A stretch of DNA of 64,000 nt from Bacillus sp. ISL-45. GTDB taxonomy: Bacteria; Bacillota; Bacilli; Bacillales; Cytobacillaceae. The notes beneath the pieces were generated by a model. That model saw only the letters and a program-made list of their open reading frames with translations, was not told the origin of the DNA and made no database searches. The stretch is taken from assembly GCF_018613195.1 (NCBI RefSeq), contig NZ_JAGGQQ010000004.1, positions 211,375 to 275,374 on the forward strand, read 5' to 3'. Below, one piece after another: positions 36,433 to 45,773 of this stretch. How positions within the stretch are numbered: position 1 is the stretch's first letter; each line of letters begins with the position of its first letter. Both the position numbers and the translations under genes were made by a program.

Positions 36433-37287
36433 TTACATACCAAGTTCCTCTAAAATATCCTCAGAACATTTGACCAGTTTAGCTCCTTGCTGGATTAAAT
36501 AATGGACTCCATCGGAATCAGGAGTCAAAATACTTCCAGGGACAGCAAAAACATCCCTGCCCTCATTCAATGCAAAATCCGCTGTAATCAGTGAGCCGCT
36601 CTTTTTTCTTGCTTCAATAACAAGTGTCCCTCCTGAAAGACCGCTGATAATCCTGTTTCGCATCGGAAATTGCCATTTCGCCGGGATTGTTGCTGGTGGA
36701 TATTCGGACAGTACGAGTTGTTTTTCCATCATGTACTCTGCCAATTTAACATTTTCCTTAGGATAAAGATTGTTAAATCCTCCAGCTATGACACCTATTG
36801 TTTTCCCGCCCAGTTTTATGGCTGCTTTATGAGCATGGGCATCGATCCCCCTTGCAAGACCACTTACAATCTGTATGTTCTTCTCTATTAATGAGGGAAA
36901 TAAATAATCGATCGCTTCTATGCCATATGATGAGGCGTTCCTTGAACCAACAACAGCAAGGCTCATCGGGTTCTTTAACAAAGATAAATCTCCCCTGGCA
37001 AAGAGAATCCAGGGTGGCTGATAGATTGTCTTAAGCTTAATAGGATATTCGGGGTCAAAAATAGTGATCAGGTGAATTTTCTTTGAGGTGTAGTCATTGA
37101 GCAGTTTATCGATGGAAATAAATTGATGGTCTCTGTTGACTTGTTGCGCTTGAGGATTGATAGAGGAATACATTGAAGTATTATAATCAGCTAGTACAGT
37201 ATTTGCTTTAAGTGCAGAATAAATAGTTTTCCAACTCGCATTTCTGCTATGGACAAGACGGATTAGTTTCATTTTCAATTCATCCAT
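36433..37287 (-). CDS. dprA: DNA processing protein DprA
   Basis: DprA loads RecA onto incoming single-stranded DNA during transformation. The Rossmann-like core has SLAVVGSRNASSYG, IVSGLARGIDAHAHKAAIK and GFNNLYPKEN, and the C-terminal part has RDVFAVPGSI. The frame opens upstream inside the sucD terminator. The ATG at 37287, five bases after GGGGGA, is preferred and gives 284 aa (B. subtilis 297). Confidence 0.95.
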   Translation of the reverse strand: MDELKMKLIRLVHSRNASWKTIYSALKANTVLADYNTSMYSSINPQAQQVNRDHQFISIDKLLNDYTSKKIHLITIFDPEYPIKLKTIYQPPWILFARGDLSLLKNPMSLAVVGSRNASSYGIEAIDYLFPSLIEKNIQIVSGLARGIDAHAHKAAIKLGGKTIGVIAGGFNNLYPKENVKLAEYMMEKQLVLSEYPPATIPAKWQFPMRNRIISGLSGGTLVIEARKKSGSLITADFALNEGRDVFAVPGSILTPDSDGVHYLIQQGAKLVKCSEDILEELGM

Positions 37288-37310
37288 TTGCTTCCCCCTG
37301 GGATTAATAA

Positions 37311-37336
37311 ACAGCCCCTCTGTAGGGAGGGACTGT
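37311..37336 (-). terminator. Terminator of sucCD
   Basis: A 10-bp stem with one G-U pair (ACAGTCCCTC / GAGGGGCTGT) and a six-base loop lies 14 bases after the sucD stop on the minus strand, followed by TTTATTAAT. It precedes the dprA ribosome-binding site, so dprA depends on readthrough or an unseen promoter. Confidence 0.75.
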
Positions 37337-37349
37337 CTGGTTTTATATT

Positions 37350-38252
37350 CTAGTGTGTTTTGCACTGATCGTAAAGGTCTTGTTCCTTCAAAACCTTGAT
37401 CAGAGTTTCACCCATTACGGATGGCGTTTCAGCAACCTGGATGCCGCACTCGTTCATTACACGGATCTTTTCGTCTGCTGTACCCTTTCCGCCTGAAATG
37501 ATCGCACCAGCATGGCCCATGCGCTTTCCAGGAGGTGCAGTTCTTCCGCCGATGAAGCCGACAACAGGCTTAGTCATGTTTGCCTTGACCCATTCAGCTG
37601 CTTCTTCTTCAGCTGTACCGCCGATTTCACCGATCATGATAACCGCATATGTGTCCGGATCTTCATTGAATGCCTTCAGGACATCGATGAAGTTTGTTCC
37701 GTTAACTGGGTCTCCGCCGATACCTACAGCTGTAGACTGTCCGATTCCAGCTTGTGTTAATTGGTGTACTGCTTCGTAAGTCAACGTTCCAGAACGTGAT
37801 ACAACGCCGACATGGCCTTTTGTATGGATATATCCAGGCATGATTCCAATCTTGCACTCATCAGGAGTGATGACACCCGGGCAGTTAGGTCCTACAAGGC
37901 GAGTCTTCTTGCCTTCCATGTAACGCTTCACCTTTACCATATCCAATACCGGAATATGCTCAGTGATACAGATTGCCAAATCAAGCTCGGCATCAACAGC
38001 TTCAACGATCGCATCCGCAGCAAATGGAGCCGGAACATAGATTACAGACGCATTAGCACCTGTTGCATCAACAGCTTCTTGTACAGTATTGAATACAGGC
38101 ACGCCTTCAACTTCTGTACCGCCCTTGCCTGGAGATGTTCCTCCAACAATTTTTGTACCATATTCAAGCATTTGTTTTGTATGGAAAAGGGCAGTAGAAC
38201 CCGTAATCCCTTGAACAATGACCTTTGTATCTTTATTAATGAATACGCTCAC
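37350..38252 (-). CDS. sucD: Succinyl-CoA ligase alpha subunit SucD
   Basis: SucD is the CoA-binding subunit that carries the phosphohistidine intermediate of the TCA-cycle enzyme. The N-terminal Rossmann domain begins [17 protein letters not shown]. The catalytic region has [24 protein letters not shown] and the phospho-histidine in [13 protein letters not shown]. It has 300 aa, matching B. subtilis. It follows sucC by 22 bases. Confidence 0.98.
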   Translation of the reverse strand: MSVFINKDTKVIVQGITGSTALFHTKQMLEYGTKIVGGTSPGKGGTEVEGVPVFNTVQEAVDATGANASVIYVPAPFAADAIVEAVDAELDLAICITEHIPVLDMVKVKRYMEGKKTRLVGPNCPGVITPDECKIGIMPGYIHTKGHVGVVSRSGTLTYEAVHQLTQAGIGQSTAVGIGGDPVNGTNFIDVLKAFNEDPDTYAVIMIGEIGGTAEEEAAEWVKANMTKPVVGFIGGRTAPPGKRMGHAGAIISGGKGTADEKIRVMNECGIQVAETPSVMGETLIKVLKEQDLYDQCKTH

Positions 38253-38274
38253 GTCAAATTCTCTCCTTTCGATC

Positions 38275-39435
38275 CTACTTAACTAATGAAACGATTTTTT
38301 CAGCGCCGTCTGCCATTGATTCAGCAGCAATGATATTCAAGCCAGACTCATTAAGAATCTGTTTTCCAAGATCAACGTTCGTACCTTCAAGGCGAACGAC
38401 AAGCGGAACCTCAAGTCCAACCTGCTTGGCAGCTTCCACGACACCAGTAGCGATTACATCACACTTCATGATGCCGCCGAAGATATTAACAAAGATTCCT
38501 TTTACGTTAGGATCTGAAAGGATGATTTTGAATGCTTCCGTTACTTTCTCAGCAGTAGCGCCGCCCCCAACATCAAGGAAGTTTGCAGGGTCTCCGCCAT
38601 AATGCTTCACGATATCCATCGTTGCCATCGCAAGACCGGCACCGTTAACCATGCAGCCAATGTTTCCATCTAAAGAAATATAGCTCAGGTCATACTTCGA
38701 TGCTTCGATTTCTTTTGGATCTTCTTCTTCAAGGTCGCGGTACTCAAGGACATCCTTCTGGCGGTATAGCGCGTTTGAATCAAAGTTCAACTTAGCGTCA
38801 AGTGCCATTACCTGTCCGTCACCAGTCACAACCAATGGGTTGATTTCAGCGATTGAGCAATCCTTTTCGACATAAGCGTTATATAAGCCCATCATGAACT
38901 TTACAGCCTGGCTGACTAGTTCTTTAGGGATGTTGATGTTGAAAGCGATACGGCGAGCCTGGTATGGCATAAGGCCTAATACAGGATCGATTTCTTCTTT
39001 GAAGATTTTTTCAGGAGTTGCTTCAGCAACCTCTTCGATCTCCGTTCCGCCTTCTTCAGAAGCCATCAGGACAACACGTGAAGTAGCACGGTCAAGCACA
39101 AGGCCTATATAGTACTCCTTCTTGATGTCACAGCCTTCCTCAATCAACAGGCGTTTTACTTCCTTGCCTTCCGGACCAGTCTGGTGAGTAACCAGCGTCT
39201 TGCCCAGAATCTCAGATGCATATGTACGTACTTCATCAAGGTTCTTTGCAACCTTGACACCGCCGGCTTTACCCCTTCCGCCAGCATGGATTTGGGCTTT
39301 TACGACAACTACTGATGACCCAAGCTCTTTAGCTGCTTCAACAGCTTCATCGACTGTAAAAGCAACCTTTCCATTCGGTACTTTTACCCCATATTTTCTG
39401 AGGATTTCTTTTCCTTGATACTCATGGACATTCAT
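38275..39435 (-). CDS. sucC: Succinyl-CoA ligase beta subunit SucC
   Basis: SucC is the nucleotide-binding subunit that makes ATP or GTP. The ATP-grasp domain begins [22 protein letters not shown] and has [18 protein letters not shown]. The C-terminal domain carries [17 protein letters not shown]. It has 386 aa, close to the 385 aa of B. subtilis. It is first in its operon behind a good promoter. Confidence 0.98.
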   Translation of the reverse strand: MNVHEYQGKEILRKYGVKVPNGKVAFTVDEAVEAAKELGSSVVVVKAQIHAGGRGKAGGVKVAKNLDEVRTYASEILGKTLVTHQTGPEGKEVKRLLIEEGCDIKKEYYIGLVLDRATSRVVLMASEEGGTEIEEVAEATPEKIFKEEIDPVLGLMPYQARRIAFNINIPKELVSQAVKFMMGLYNAYVEKDCSIAEINPLVVTGDGQVMALDAKLNFDSNALYRQKDVLEYRDLEEEDPKEIEASKYDLSYISLDGNIGCMVNGAGLAMATMDIVKHYGGDPANFLDVGGGATAEKVTEAFKIILSDPNVKGIFVNIFGGIMKCDVIATGVVEAAKQVGLEVPLVVRLEGTNVDLGKQILNESGLNIIAAESMADGAEKIVSLVK

Positions 39436-39548
39436 TTCCCATCCTCCTATCTATTAGGAAAACTCAATATTTCCAGAAACCTGAAAATACAATTTCCTAA
39501 GTAGAAAATATAATTCATTTAAATTTTTAAAAAATAGACTGCGCTTTC

Positions 39549-39577
39549 ATTTTATATAATGAAATATTGATTGTCTA
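39549..39577 (-). promoter_or_regulatory. Candidate SigA promoter of sucCD
   Basis: On the minus strand TAGACA (five of six), a 17-base spacer and TAAAAT (five of six) are followed by a leader of about 110 bases to the sucC ATG. The long leader may hold control sites, but no known operator was recognised. Confidence 0.6.
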
Positions 39578-39647
39578 CCATTATGATTTAAATATTTCCC
39601 CGTTATAAATATTGCAAAAAAACATCCGGGCAAATACCTGCCCAGAC

Positions 39648-39680
39648 AAAAAGCCGGAAAGACTGTATTTCCCGGCTTTT
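39648..39680 (-). terminator. Terminator after the rnhB-ylqG-ylqH genes
   Basis: The AAAGCCGG / CCGGCTTT stem with a mostly AT loop has T-runs on both sides and lies about 55 bases after the ylqH stop on the minus strand. It can act in both directions. Confidence 0.75.
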
Positions 39681-39735
39681 GCTATGAAAAAACACGCTAA
39701 AAAAACTATACTGGATATTCTGGTTTGTGATATTA

Positions 39736-40020
39736 TTATTTTTGTTTTCCTGCTTGTTTATCCAAATGATAGACAAAGGAAAATACTTCGGCTACTGCTT
39801 GATATAGCTCCTCTGGTATCCGCTCATTTAATTCAAGCTGACTCAACACTTCAACTAGTGATGGATCTTCCTGGATGGGAATATCATGGTCCTTCGCCTT
39901 TTCTATGATTTGTTCAGCCAGGATTCCTTTCCCCTTCGCCATCACTTTGGGTGCGTCCATACTTCCAGCATTATATCCCAGGGCAACTGCTGATTTCCTT
40001 GTATGCTTTGGTGGTTTCAT
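39736..40020 (-). CDS. ylqH: Stand-alone FlhB/EscU C-terminal domain protein (YlqH-type)
   Basis: This 94-aa protein aligns by eye with the C-terminal cytoplasmic domain of FlhB: SAVALGYNAGSMDAPKVMAKG against FAIALKYDDQKADAPIVVAKG, and ELNERIPEELYQAVAEVFSFVYHLDK against EIGDAIPEEFFKAVAEILAYVYQTKN. The membrane part is absent, and the NPTH autocleavage motif is replaced (KPPKHTRK), so it cannot self-cleave. It overlaps the FliK-like gene upstream by four bases. In B. subtilis YlqH holds the same place; its function is unknown to me. Confidence 0.9.
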   Translation of the reverse strand: MKPPKHTRKSAVALGYNAGSMDAPKVMAKGKGILAEQIIEKAKDHDIPIQEDPSLVEVLSQLELNERIPEELYQAVAEVFSFVYHLDKQAGKQK

Positions 40021-41873
40021 ATTTTAATATCCACTCCGCTATATTCTTTTTGGCTGTAAAAGTCGGACAGACTGCGCTGGTTTTTCCCTGACTGTGATTT
40101 TCCAGGGACATGGAAATGAACCGAGGACAAATGATAATTAATTTCCGCTAATTTTGATTTCAACACCGGCATCATTTGTTCTGACATTTTTTTCAGTGCT
40201 GCATTTTCGTTGAAAATCTGGACACTCATGACGCGATTCTGCACTTGCATATCAACAATTAGATCATTTAGATTTTCAAGCTTTAGGTAAAAGAGTACAC
40301 GGCAAAAATCAGCGTCTATTTTTCCATCGCTGGTTTTTTTTCCGCTCCATTGCATTGTAAGCTCTGTCATTTTTTCACCTAATACAAAGGGGATTTGCAC
40401 GACAAGCTGCTGGATCGGTCCAGCTTCCTGCGAAAGCAGCTGGAACCCTGTTAGTTTGTTCAAAAGCAGCTCTGAAGCCTCTTTGACAGCAGGTGGGGGA
40501 TTCTCGTTCAATAGGCGAAGCACCAGGGATTTAAGTGTCTCCGATACTTGTGCCCTGCCAGTCTCTCCATCTTTTAAAACTTCGCCAAGCTGGTATTCGT
40601 AAGACAGGCCAAGTGATGACAGGAATTTTTTTATCTTCGTATCAGCGAGCAGCGCCGTGCCTGCTTCCTGCAGTGGCGGTGGCTGTTCTGCCTTGCTGAT
40701 TGCTTCTGAAAGCAGCTGTGCATGCAAGCCTGTTAAATTGCCAGATTGAGGCTGGCCCGCGGCCTTAAGCATGTCCATTCCAGCTTGTCTCCACCCATCC
40801 TTTCCTCCCAGCAGGATGGACAGAGATTCTCCATCACTCACCATCGACAATATCTGTTTGAAAGCCTGGAGTCCTTGCTGAAACTCTGATTCTTTTCCCG
40901 GCGCTCGGTAGAATAGCATTTTAAGTGATTCTACAAGCTCATTGACAGAAAGGTTTTTTTCAGGAATCAAGCTTGAAATCATTTGTATGGCTAAGGACCT
41001 TTCTCCATTGTTAATATGGGTAATGATATTTTTAACATAATTCAGCCCTTCTGGAAGTTCATCTCCGGATGTGCCATAGCTTTGAAGCTTCGCAAGCATC
41101 TGTTGCAAAACAAGGCTTTCACTGCCTCTTGAACTAATCGCCCCAAGCTGTTTTAGCAGTTCGAGAGCACCTTGACTCTCCTTGCCGTCCTGTTTAAGCC
41201 AGATTGCTGCTAAATTATTCAGGGCTGCTTCAGAAGTCAGTATTTTATTGGACGGAAGCATTTCATTCAGTAGTTTTTTGAGACTTGCACCTGCATCTGA
41301 ATTCAACGCTGGATCTAAGGCCTTTTCAAGCTTGTCCATCAAGAGGACAAGTGATTGTTCTTTTGTGGTGGTATACACGGCCTCAAACGCCGCCTGTGTA
41401 ACTGGAATGCCCCTCGTCAGGATCAACTTCATGGCATCCTGGCCGGCACTGCGTGAATCCACCGAACTTAACCACTCTGATGCCTGCTTTAAAAGTTCAC
41501 GGTTTACCGGTAGCTGCTCCTTAATAAAAAAGCGTACCAGCTCAATGTTTTCCTTTGTCGGCTGGATTGAAAATTCTCCAAGGATCTTTGCCAGGCTTCC
41601 CGGCTGGCCCTTATCCTCAGTACCTGAACCAATCACCTTTAAATGGACCTTCCCATCTCCAGGCTGTACCTGGAACCAATAACGTTGATTTGCTGACAAT
41701 GGCGCTTCTAATTGGGCAATCATTTTTTGGTTCCCGATCTGCACTTCAGCTACCTGCTCAGGGTACAGCTTCAGGATTTTTCCATTGATAATTTGTCCGG
41801 GCCGGAATTCAGCTGTTGTTATTTGTTGTGTTGTTTTCTGGTTAAATAGGCCTTGAAGCGCTCCAGTTTCCAT
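40017..41873 (-). CDS. ylqG: FliK-like large protein (YlqG-type)
   Basis: This 618-aa protein is soluble and rich in helices. Its C-terminal 150 residues (IQQLVVQIPFVLGEKMTELTMQW...SVHFHVPGKSQ) resemble the hook-length-control domain of FliK. The N-terminal part (GQIINGKILKLYPEQVAEVQIGNQKM) looks like a small beta domain. There is no signal peptide. The ATG at 41873 follows AGGTGG. It overlaps ylqH, so a FliK-like and an FlhB-C-like protein are coupled, mirroring the flagellar ruler and switch pair. Function is not known. Confidence 0.75.
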   Translation of the reverse strand: METGALQGLFNQKTTQQITTAEFRPGQIINGKILKLYPEQVAEVQIGNQKMIAQLEAPLSANQRYWFQVQPGDGKVHLKVIGSGTEDKGQPGSLAKILGEFSIQPTKENIELVRFFIKEQLPVNRELLKQASEWLSSVDSRSAGQDAMKLILTRGIPVTQAAFEAVYTTTKEQSLVLLMDKLEKALDPALNSDAGASLKKLLNEMLPSNKILTSEAALNNLAAIWLKQDGKESQGALELLKQLGAISSRGSESLVLQQMLAKLQSYGTSGDELPEGLNYVKNIITHINNGERSLAIQMISSLIPEKNLSVNELVESLKMLFYRAPGKESEFQQGLQAFKQILSMVSDGESLSILLGGKDGWRQAGMDMLKAAGQPQSGNLTGLHAQLLSEAISKAEQPPPLQEAGTALLADTKIKKFLSSLGLSYEYQLGEVLKDGETGRAQVSETLKSLVLRLLNENPPPAVKEASELLLNKLTGFQLLSQEAGPIQQLVVQIPFVLGEKMTELTMQWSGKKTSDGKIDADFCRVLFYLKLENLNDLIVDMQVQNRVMSVQIFNENAALKKMSEQMMPVLKSKLAEINYHLSSVHFHVPGKSQSGKNQRSLSDFYSQKEYSGVDIKI

Positions 41874-41894
41874 GGTCCACCTGCTTTGCAAGTT

Positions 41895-42665
41895 TTACTG
41901 AATGCACTCTCTTACAGGAGCGAAAGTCTTCCTGTGGTGCTCCGTCACACCATACTCTCTGAGGGCATTCAAGTGTTCAGCGGTTCCATACCCCATATTT
42001 GCCCCGAATCCATATTGGGGATAATCCAAACTTAGTTCTTTCATCAGCCTGTCCCTTGTTACTTTGGCAATAATGGAAGCTGCCGCGATGGATATGCTTC
42101 TGGAATCACCTTTAATCAATGCTTCATACGGATAAGGTGTGTCCAGCTTTACGGCATCTATCAATAAATAATCGGGAGTGACCCCTAATTGGTTGACAGC
42201 AGTAAGCATCGCTTTTTTGCTGGCCTGGAGAATATTGATTTCATCTATCTCCCCGGCACTGATTATTCCGACTCCGACAGCAAGAGCTTCAGCCATGATG
42301 ACCTCAAAATATTCATCCCTTTTTGATTCTGACAGTTTTTTAGAATCATTGAGACCTGGAAGATAAAAACTCTCCGGCAGGATGACGGCACCTGCAACGA
42401 CTGGCCCGGCTAACGGTCCCCGTCCGGCCTCATCGATTCCAGCAATATTCCGGAAACCTTCGGATCGGTATTTCCTTTCAAAGGAAGTCATGTTGATGAA
42501 TTGCTCATGGACTTGCTTCTTCAACTCTTCCTGTTTTTCCCATTTTAAGACAAGTTTTTGCACGCCTTTGCGGCTGTCTTTTTTTAAGCTTTTCAGGAAT
42601 TCCTTGTTTATTTCCTCTTCCCCGAATAGCTGATGTTCAATTTCACCAATTGTATATTTCTCCAT
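41895..42665 (-). CDS. rnhB: Ribonuclease HII RnhB
   Basis: RnhB cleaves RNA in RNA-DNA hybrids and at single ribonucleotides. The catalytic core begins near residue 75 with IAGIDEAGRGPLAGPVVAGAVIL (Asp, Glu) and continues with LLIDAVKLD, KGDSRSISIAAASIIAKVTRD and YGFGANMGYGTAEH. An N-terminal extension of about 70 residues precedes it, as in B. subtilis. It has 256 aa (B. subtilis 255). Confidence 0.97.
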   Translation of the reverse strand: MEKYTIGEIEHQLFGEEEINKEFLKSLKKDSRKGVQKLVLKWEKQEELKKQVHEQFINMTSFERKYRSEGFRNIAGIDEAGRGPLAGPVVAGAVILPESFYLPGLNDSKKLSESKRDEYFEVIMAEALAVGVGIISAGEIDEINILQASKKAMLTAVNQLGVTPDYLLIDAVKLDTPYPYEALIKGDSRSISIAAASIIAKVTRDRLMKELSLDYPQYGFGANMGYGTAEHLNALREYGVTEHHRKTFAPVRECIQ

Positions 42666-42715
42666 GAAAATTTTCTCCTAAAATACTTCTTTATTATGTA
42701 TCGGCAGTTTAAACC

Positions 42716-42751
42716 AAAAATAAAGGCCCTGAGCTCAGGACCTTTATTTTT
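42716..42751 (-). terminator. Terminator after rbgA (bidirectional)
   Basis: An almost perfect inverted repeat (AAAAATAAAGG...CCTTTATTTTT around CCTGAGCTCAGG) begins six bases after the rbgA stop on the minus strand and precedes rnhB. Its A and T runs allow termination in either direction. Confidence 0.85.
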
Positions 42752-42756
42752 GGGGT

Positions 42757-43641
42757 TTAACTTTCTATCTCATCCACAGAGTTTAAATCCTCAGGTCGTT
42801 CAAAGGATAGCGGACCTAGTTTTTCTGTTCGTATTTCCCTGATCACAAGCTCTGCGACTTTGTCATAATCAACGTATCCCCCGGGCATCCTGCAGCCGCG
42901 GAAATCGCCAATCTGATCAAAGAGCTCCACAATCTCCTCGGGGAGCTCGGAAAGCTTATATCTCTCCTGGAGGCGTTCTGGATAATGCTTTTCCAGGAAT
43001 CTTAAAGCATATACGGCCAAATCCTGAAGATTAAGGATTGTATCCTTGATTGCTCCTGTTACTGCAAGCTTTGCACCTACTTCCTGGTCCTCAAACTTCG
43101 GCCAAAGAATTCCCGGAGTATCGAGCAGTTCCAGCTCCTTGCCCACTTTGATCCATTGCTGTGATTTTGTGACGCCAGGCCTGTTACCGGTCTGGGCAAT
43201 ATTTTTTCCGGCAAGCCTGTTGATCAGCGTCGATTTCCCAGCGTTAGGGATTCCGACAATCATCGCCCGAATTGCCCTCGGATTGACCCCTTTTGACTTC
43301 AGGCGGTCAAACTTGTCCTTCAGGAGGACCTTGGACTCCTGGACGATTTGCTTAAGCCCAGTACCGGCCTGAGAGTTGATCGCAAGAGCCGTGATACCTT
43401 TTTTACGGTAATACCGCAGCCATTGTTCTGTAACAGCTTTATCGGCCATATCCGCTTTATTCAGTAAAACGATTCTTGGTTTGTGCTGTATGATTTCATC
43501 AATCATAGGATTTCTGGACGAATACGGGATCCGCGCATCCACCAATTCATAAATGACATCCACGAGCTTTAATTTTTCCGTGACCTCTCTGCGAGCCTTC
43601 GCCATATGGCCTGGAAACCATTGGATCGTCAAAGCAGTCAC
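42757..43641 (-). CDS. rbgA: Ribosome biogenesis GTPase RbgA (YlqF)
   Basis: RbgA is a circularly permuted GTPase needed for late 50S assembly. The G4 motif LLNKADMAD near residue 60 precedes the P-loop [17 protein letters not shown] near residue 125 and the G3 DTPG, the order diagnostic of the YlqF/YawG family. A C-terminal ANTAR-like helical region follows. It has 294 aa (B. subtilis 282). Confidence 0.97.
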   Translation of the reverse strand: MTALTIQWFPGHMAKARREVTEKLKLVDVIYELVDARIPYSSRNPMIDEIIQHKPRIVLLNKADMADKAVTEQWLRYYRKKGITALAINSQAGTGLKQIVQESKVLLKDKFDRLKSKGVNPRAIRAMIVGIPNAGKSTLINRLAGKNIAQTGNRPGVTKSQQWIKVGKELELLDTPGILWPKFEDQEVGAKLAVTGAIKDTILNLQDLAVYALRFLEKHYPERLQERYKLSELPEEIVELFDQIGDFRGCRMPGGYVDYDKVAELVIREIRTEKLGPLSFERPEDLNSVDEIES

Positions 43642-43692
43642 CTCCCATCTATTATGTAAACTTTCGTATGCCTTTTGGAGTGCTATTATTCC

Positions 43693-44247
43693 CTAGTCTA
43701 TCGTACGTATATCCTCAATTGGCCAGTAGATGATGCTAGTCTTGCCCAGCACCTCATCAAATGGTACAGTGCCAATGTGGCGGCTATCCTTGCTGAAACG
43801 GCGATTATCGCCCATGACGAAAAGATGGCCTTCAGGAACAGTCTCCCTGCCGATCTTCTCTTCCAGTGTGAATGGATCTGTCAGCGGTCCATCAATCACT
43901 TGTTCTTTATATTCTTCCAAGTATGGTTCTTCGTATGCTTTCCCATTCACATACAGCGTATCATTTTTATATTCTACTTTATCGCCTGGAAGGCCGATTA
44001 CTCTTTTTATGTAATCTTTGTTCTCGGGTGCATGAAAGACGATGATATCGAATCTTTCTGGCTCCCCAATTTTATAGCTGAGCTTGTTAACGATCATCCG
44101 GTCCTGGTCATGGAGCGTAGGCATCATGGATAATCCGTCTACCACTATTGGAGCAAATAAAAAGTATCGAATAACTGCTGCCAGCACGACAGCAATCAGG
44201 AGTGCCTTCGTCCATTCCCATAGTTCATTCTTCTTTTTCTCGGCCAT
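43693..44247 (-). CDS. sipS: Signal peptidase I (Sip type)
   Basis: This enzyme cleaves secretory signal peptides outside the membrane. One N-terminal helix (ALLIAVVLAAVIRYFLFAPIVV) is followed by the catalytic Ser40 in GLSMMPTLHDQD, the catalytic Lys in YIKRVIGLPGDKVE, and box E GDNRRFSKDSRHIG. It has 184 aa (B. subtilis SipS 184). Bacillus species carry several paralogues, so the exact symbol is by position and length. Confidence 0.9.
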   Translation of the reverse strand: MAEKKKNELWEWTKALLIAVVLAAVIRYFLFAPIVVDGLSMMPTLHDQDRMIVNKLSYKIGEPERFDIIVFHAPENKDYIKRVIGLPGDKVEYKNDTLYVNGKAYEEPYLEEYKEQVIDGPLTDPFTLEEKIGRETVPEGHLFVMGDNRRFSKDSRHIGTVPFDEVLGKTSIIYWPIEDIRTID

Positions 44248-44395
44248 TCTTTTCCCACCATTCCGATATAAATGTTGTTTGAGTACATAACTTTATTTTA
44301 CATAAGTCAGACAAGATAAACACGATGGGCGATAATTTTTTAAAATAAATTTAATAAAGCTCTTTTTCGAAAACTTTGTTCTAGGTACGACCAAA

Positions 44396-44420
44396 GTAAA
44401 AACCGGCACCTGGTTTTTAC
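44396..44420. other. Perfect hairpin without a T-run (unknown)
   Basis: A nine-base perfect stem (GTAAAAACC / GGTTTTTAC) closes a seven-base loop. There is no run of T after it in either direction, so it is not a standard terminator. It lies 150 bases upstream of sipS. Confidence 0.5.
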
Positions 44421-44514
44421 GAGTATGTATGCCACACTAATTTAAGCGCTCCTTGAAAAGAGCCCATATGCGGTTTCATTTTATTAGCATTTCGCCAGGA
44501 AAAGAAACTGAATG

Positions 44515-44546
44515 AAAAAGGAGCTTGGCTAGGCAAGCTCCTTTTT
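44515..44546 (-). terminator. Terminator of rplS
   Basis: The AAAAAGGAGCTTG / CAAGCTCCTTTTT inverted repeat with a six-base loop lies about 12 bases after the rplS stop and ends in a T-run on the minus strand. Confidence 0.92.
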
Positions 44547-44557
44547 GACATTCATTC

Positions 44558-44902
44558 TTATCGAATTTCTTTGATACGAGCTTTCTTACCACGCAGGTTA
44601 CGCAGGTAGTAAAGTTTCGCACGGCGGACTTTACCGCGGCGGATAACTTCAAGCTTCGCAATTTTTGGTGTGTGAACAGGGAAAGTACGCTCTACGCCTA
44701 CTCCGTAAGAAACTTTACGTACTGTAAAAGTTTCGCTGATTCCACCGCCACGACGCTTAATCACTACACCTTCAAACAACTGGATACGTTCGCGAGTTCC
44801 TTCAACAACCTTAACGTGTACACGTACAGTGTCACCAGGACGGAAAGATGGAAGATCAGTGCGAAGTTGTGCTTTTGTGATTTCTTCGATTAATTGTTGC
44901 AT
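44558..44902 (-). CDS. rplS: Large ribosomal subunit protein bL19
   Basis: bL19 lies at the 30S-50S interface. The sequence [79 protein letters not shown] is complete. The ATG at 44902 gives 114 aa; the open frame upstream is untranslated leader. A structured leader and promoter of its own precede it. Confidence 0.98.
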   Translation of the reverse strand: MQQLIEEITKAQLRTDLPSFRPGDTVRVHVKVVEGTRERIQLFEGVVIKRRGGGISETFTVRKVSYGVGVERTFPVHTPKIAKLEVIRRGKVRRAKLYYLRNLRGKKARIKEIR

Positions 44903-44916
44903 CGTATTCAACTCCT

Positions 44917-44995
44917 CCCACGAATGCTCTTGCACACTTTCATTGCAGCGGAACATTGTTATAAGTGGCATTCAGCACGTTTGCTTTTAGCCACA
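44917..44995 (-). ncRNA. L19-leader-like structured RNA upstream of rplS
   Basis: The rplS transcript would start near 44995. Just downstream it has GTGGC / GCCAC enclosing AGCA / TGCT. The sequence GAATGC in the 3' part of this helix is also complementary to GCATTC about 30 bases further on, next to the ribosome-binding site, so two mutually exclusive folds or a pseudoknot are possible. Gram-positive rplS leaders (Rfam L19_leader) are known autoregulatory sites; the match is by location and pairing pattern, not by a search. Confidence 0.6.
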
Positions 44996-45001
44996 AGAAG
45001 T

Positions 45002-45030
45002 ATCTTAACATAAACAGGGCCTGACTGCAA
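45002..45030 (-). promoter_or_regulatory. Candidate promoter of rplS
   Basis: On the minus strand TTGCAG (45030-45025), a 17-base spacer and extended -10 TGT-TAAGAT (45007-45002) are seen between trmD and rplS. The individual elements are moderate, but the extended -10 and the leader RNA immediately downstream support it. Confidence 0.55.
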
Positions 45031-45032
45031 TA

Positions 45033-45773
45033 TTATTCATTCATTTTTATCAGTTCATCAAGCCATTTTTTTTGCTGTTCTGTCAGCTCTGCCTCATCAA
45101 AAAGATCTGGCCTGCGCTGCAGGGTTCTTCTTAAGCTCTCCTTTGTCCGCCACTCATCGATCAACTTATGGTTGCCAGAGACCAGAACATCCGGCACCTT
45201 CAATCCGCGGAAGTCTGCCGGTCTTGTATAATGGGGGTGCTCAAGCAGACCAGTGCTGAAAGAATCCTGGATATGGGACTCTTCGCTGCCAAGTACACCT
45301 GGAAGCAGGCGCACGACACTGTCGATGACAACCATCGCGCCAAGCTCCCCACCGGTCAGGACATAATCTCCGATTGAAATCTCGTCAGTGATGACATGTT
45401 CCCGAATTCGCTCATCATACCCCTCATAATGGCCGCAAATAAAAATCAAATGATCTTCCTTTGCCAGCTCTTCCGCTTTCCTCTGCGTATACCGTTCACC
45501 CTGAGGGCACATAAGGATTACCCTTGGAGAAGTGCTTTTTGCGCGCTCCTTTAAATTGGATACGGCATCGAAAATCGGCTGAGGCTTTAACACCATGCCA
45601 GCACCGCCGCCATATGGATAGTCATCCACTGTCTGGTGCTTGTTATCGGCAAAGTCACGGAAATTGACGACATTGTACCCGGCAGCTCCTTTTTCAGCAG
45701 CCTTTTTCAAGATTGAAGAGCCAAACACACCCTCAAACATTTCTGGAAAAATAGACAGGACATCGATGTTCAT
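45033..45773 (-). CDS. trmD: tRNA (guanine-N1)-methyltransferase TrmD
   Basis: TrmD methylates G37 of tRNAs with a trefoil-knot SPOUT fold. Key segments are [57 protein letters not shown] and [16 protein letters not shown]. The second of two tandem ATGs (45773) matches the family start (M-x-ID); the first overlaps the rimM stop. It has 246 aa. Confidence 0.97.
   Translation of the reverse strand: MNIDVLSIFPEMFEGVFGSSILKKAAEKGAAGYNVVNFRDFADNKHQTVDDYPYGGGAGMVLKPQPIFDAVSNLKERAKSTSPRVILMCPQGERYTQRKAEELAKEDHLIFICGHYEGYDERIREHVITDEISIGDYVLTGGELGAMVVIDSVVRLLPGVLGSEESHIQDSFSTGLLEHPHYTRPADFRGLKVPDVLVSGNHKLIDEWRTKESLRRTLQRRPDLFDEAELTEQQKKWLDELIKMNE

Larger units (their letters stand above)
39436..39735 (-). 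promoter_or_regulatory. ylqH-sucC intergenic region
   Basis: This stretch of about 300 bases holds the sucCD promoter (39549-39577) and the ylqH-side terminator (39648-39680), with no gene. A small hairpin (GGGC...GCCC near 39628-39643) sits between them. Confidence 0.7.
44248..44557 (-). promoter_or_regulatory. rplS-sipS intergenic region
   Basis: This stretch of about 310 bases holds the rplS terminator (44515-44546) and an unexplained hairpin (44396-44420), with no gene or repeat otherwise. A promoter for sipS is likely near the low-coordinate end but none is clear. Confidence 0.6.
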
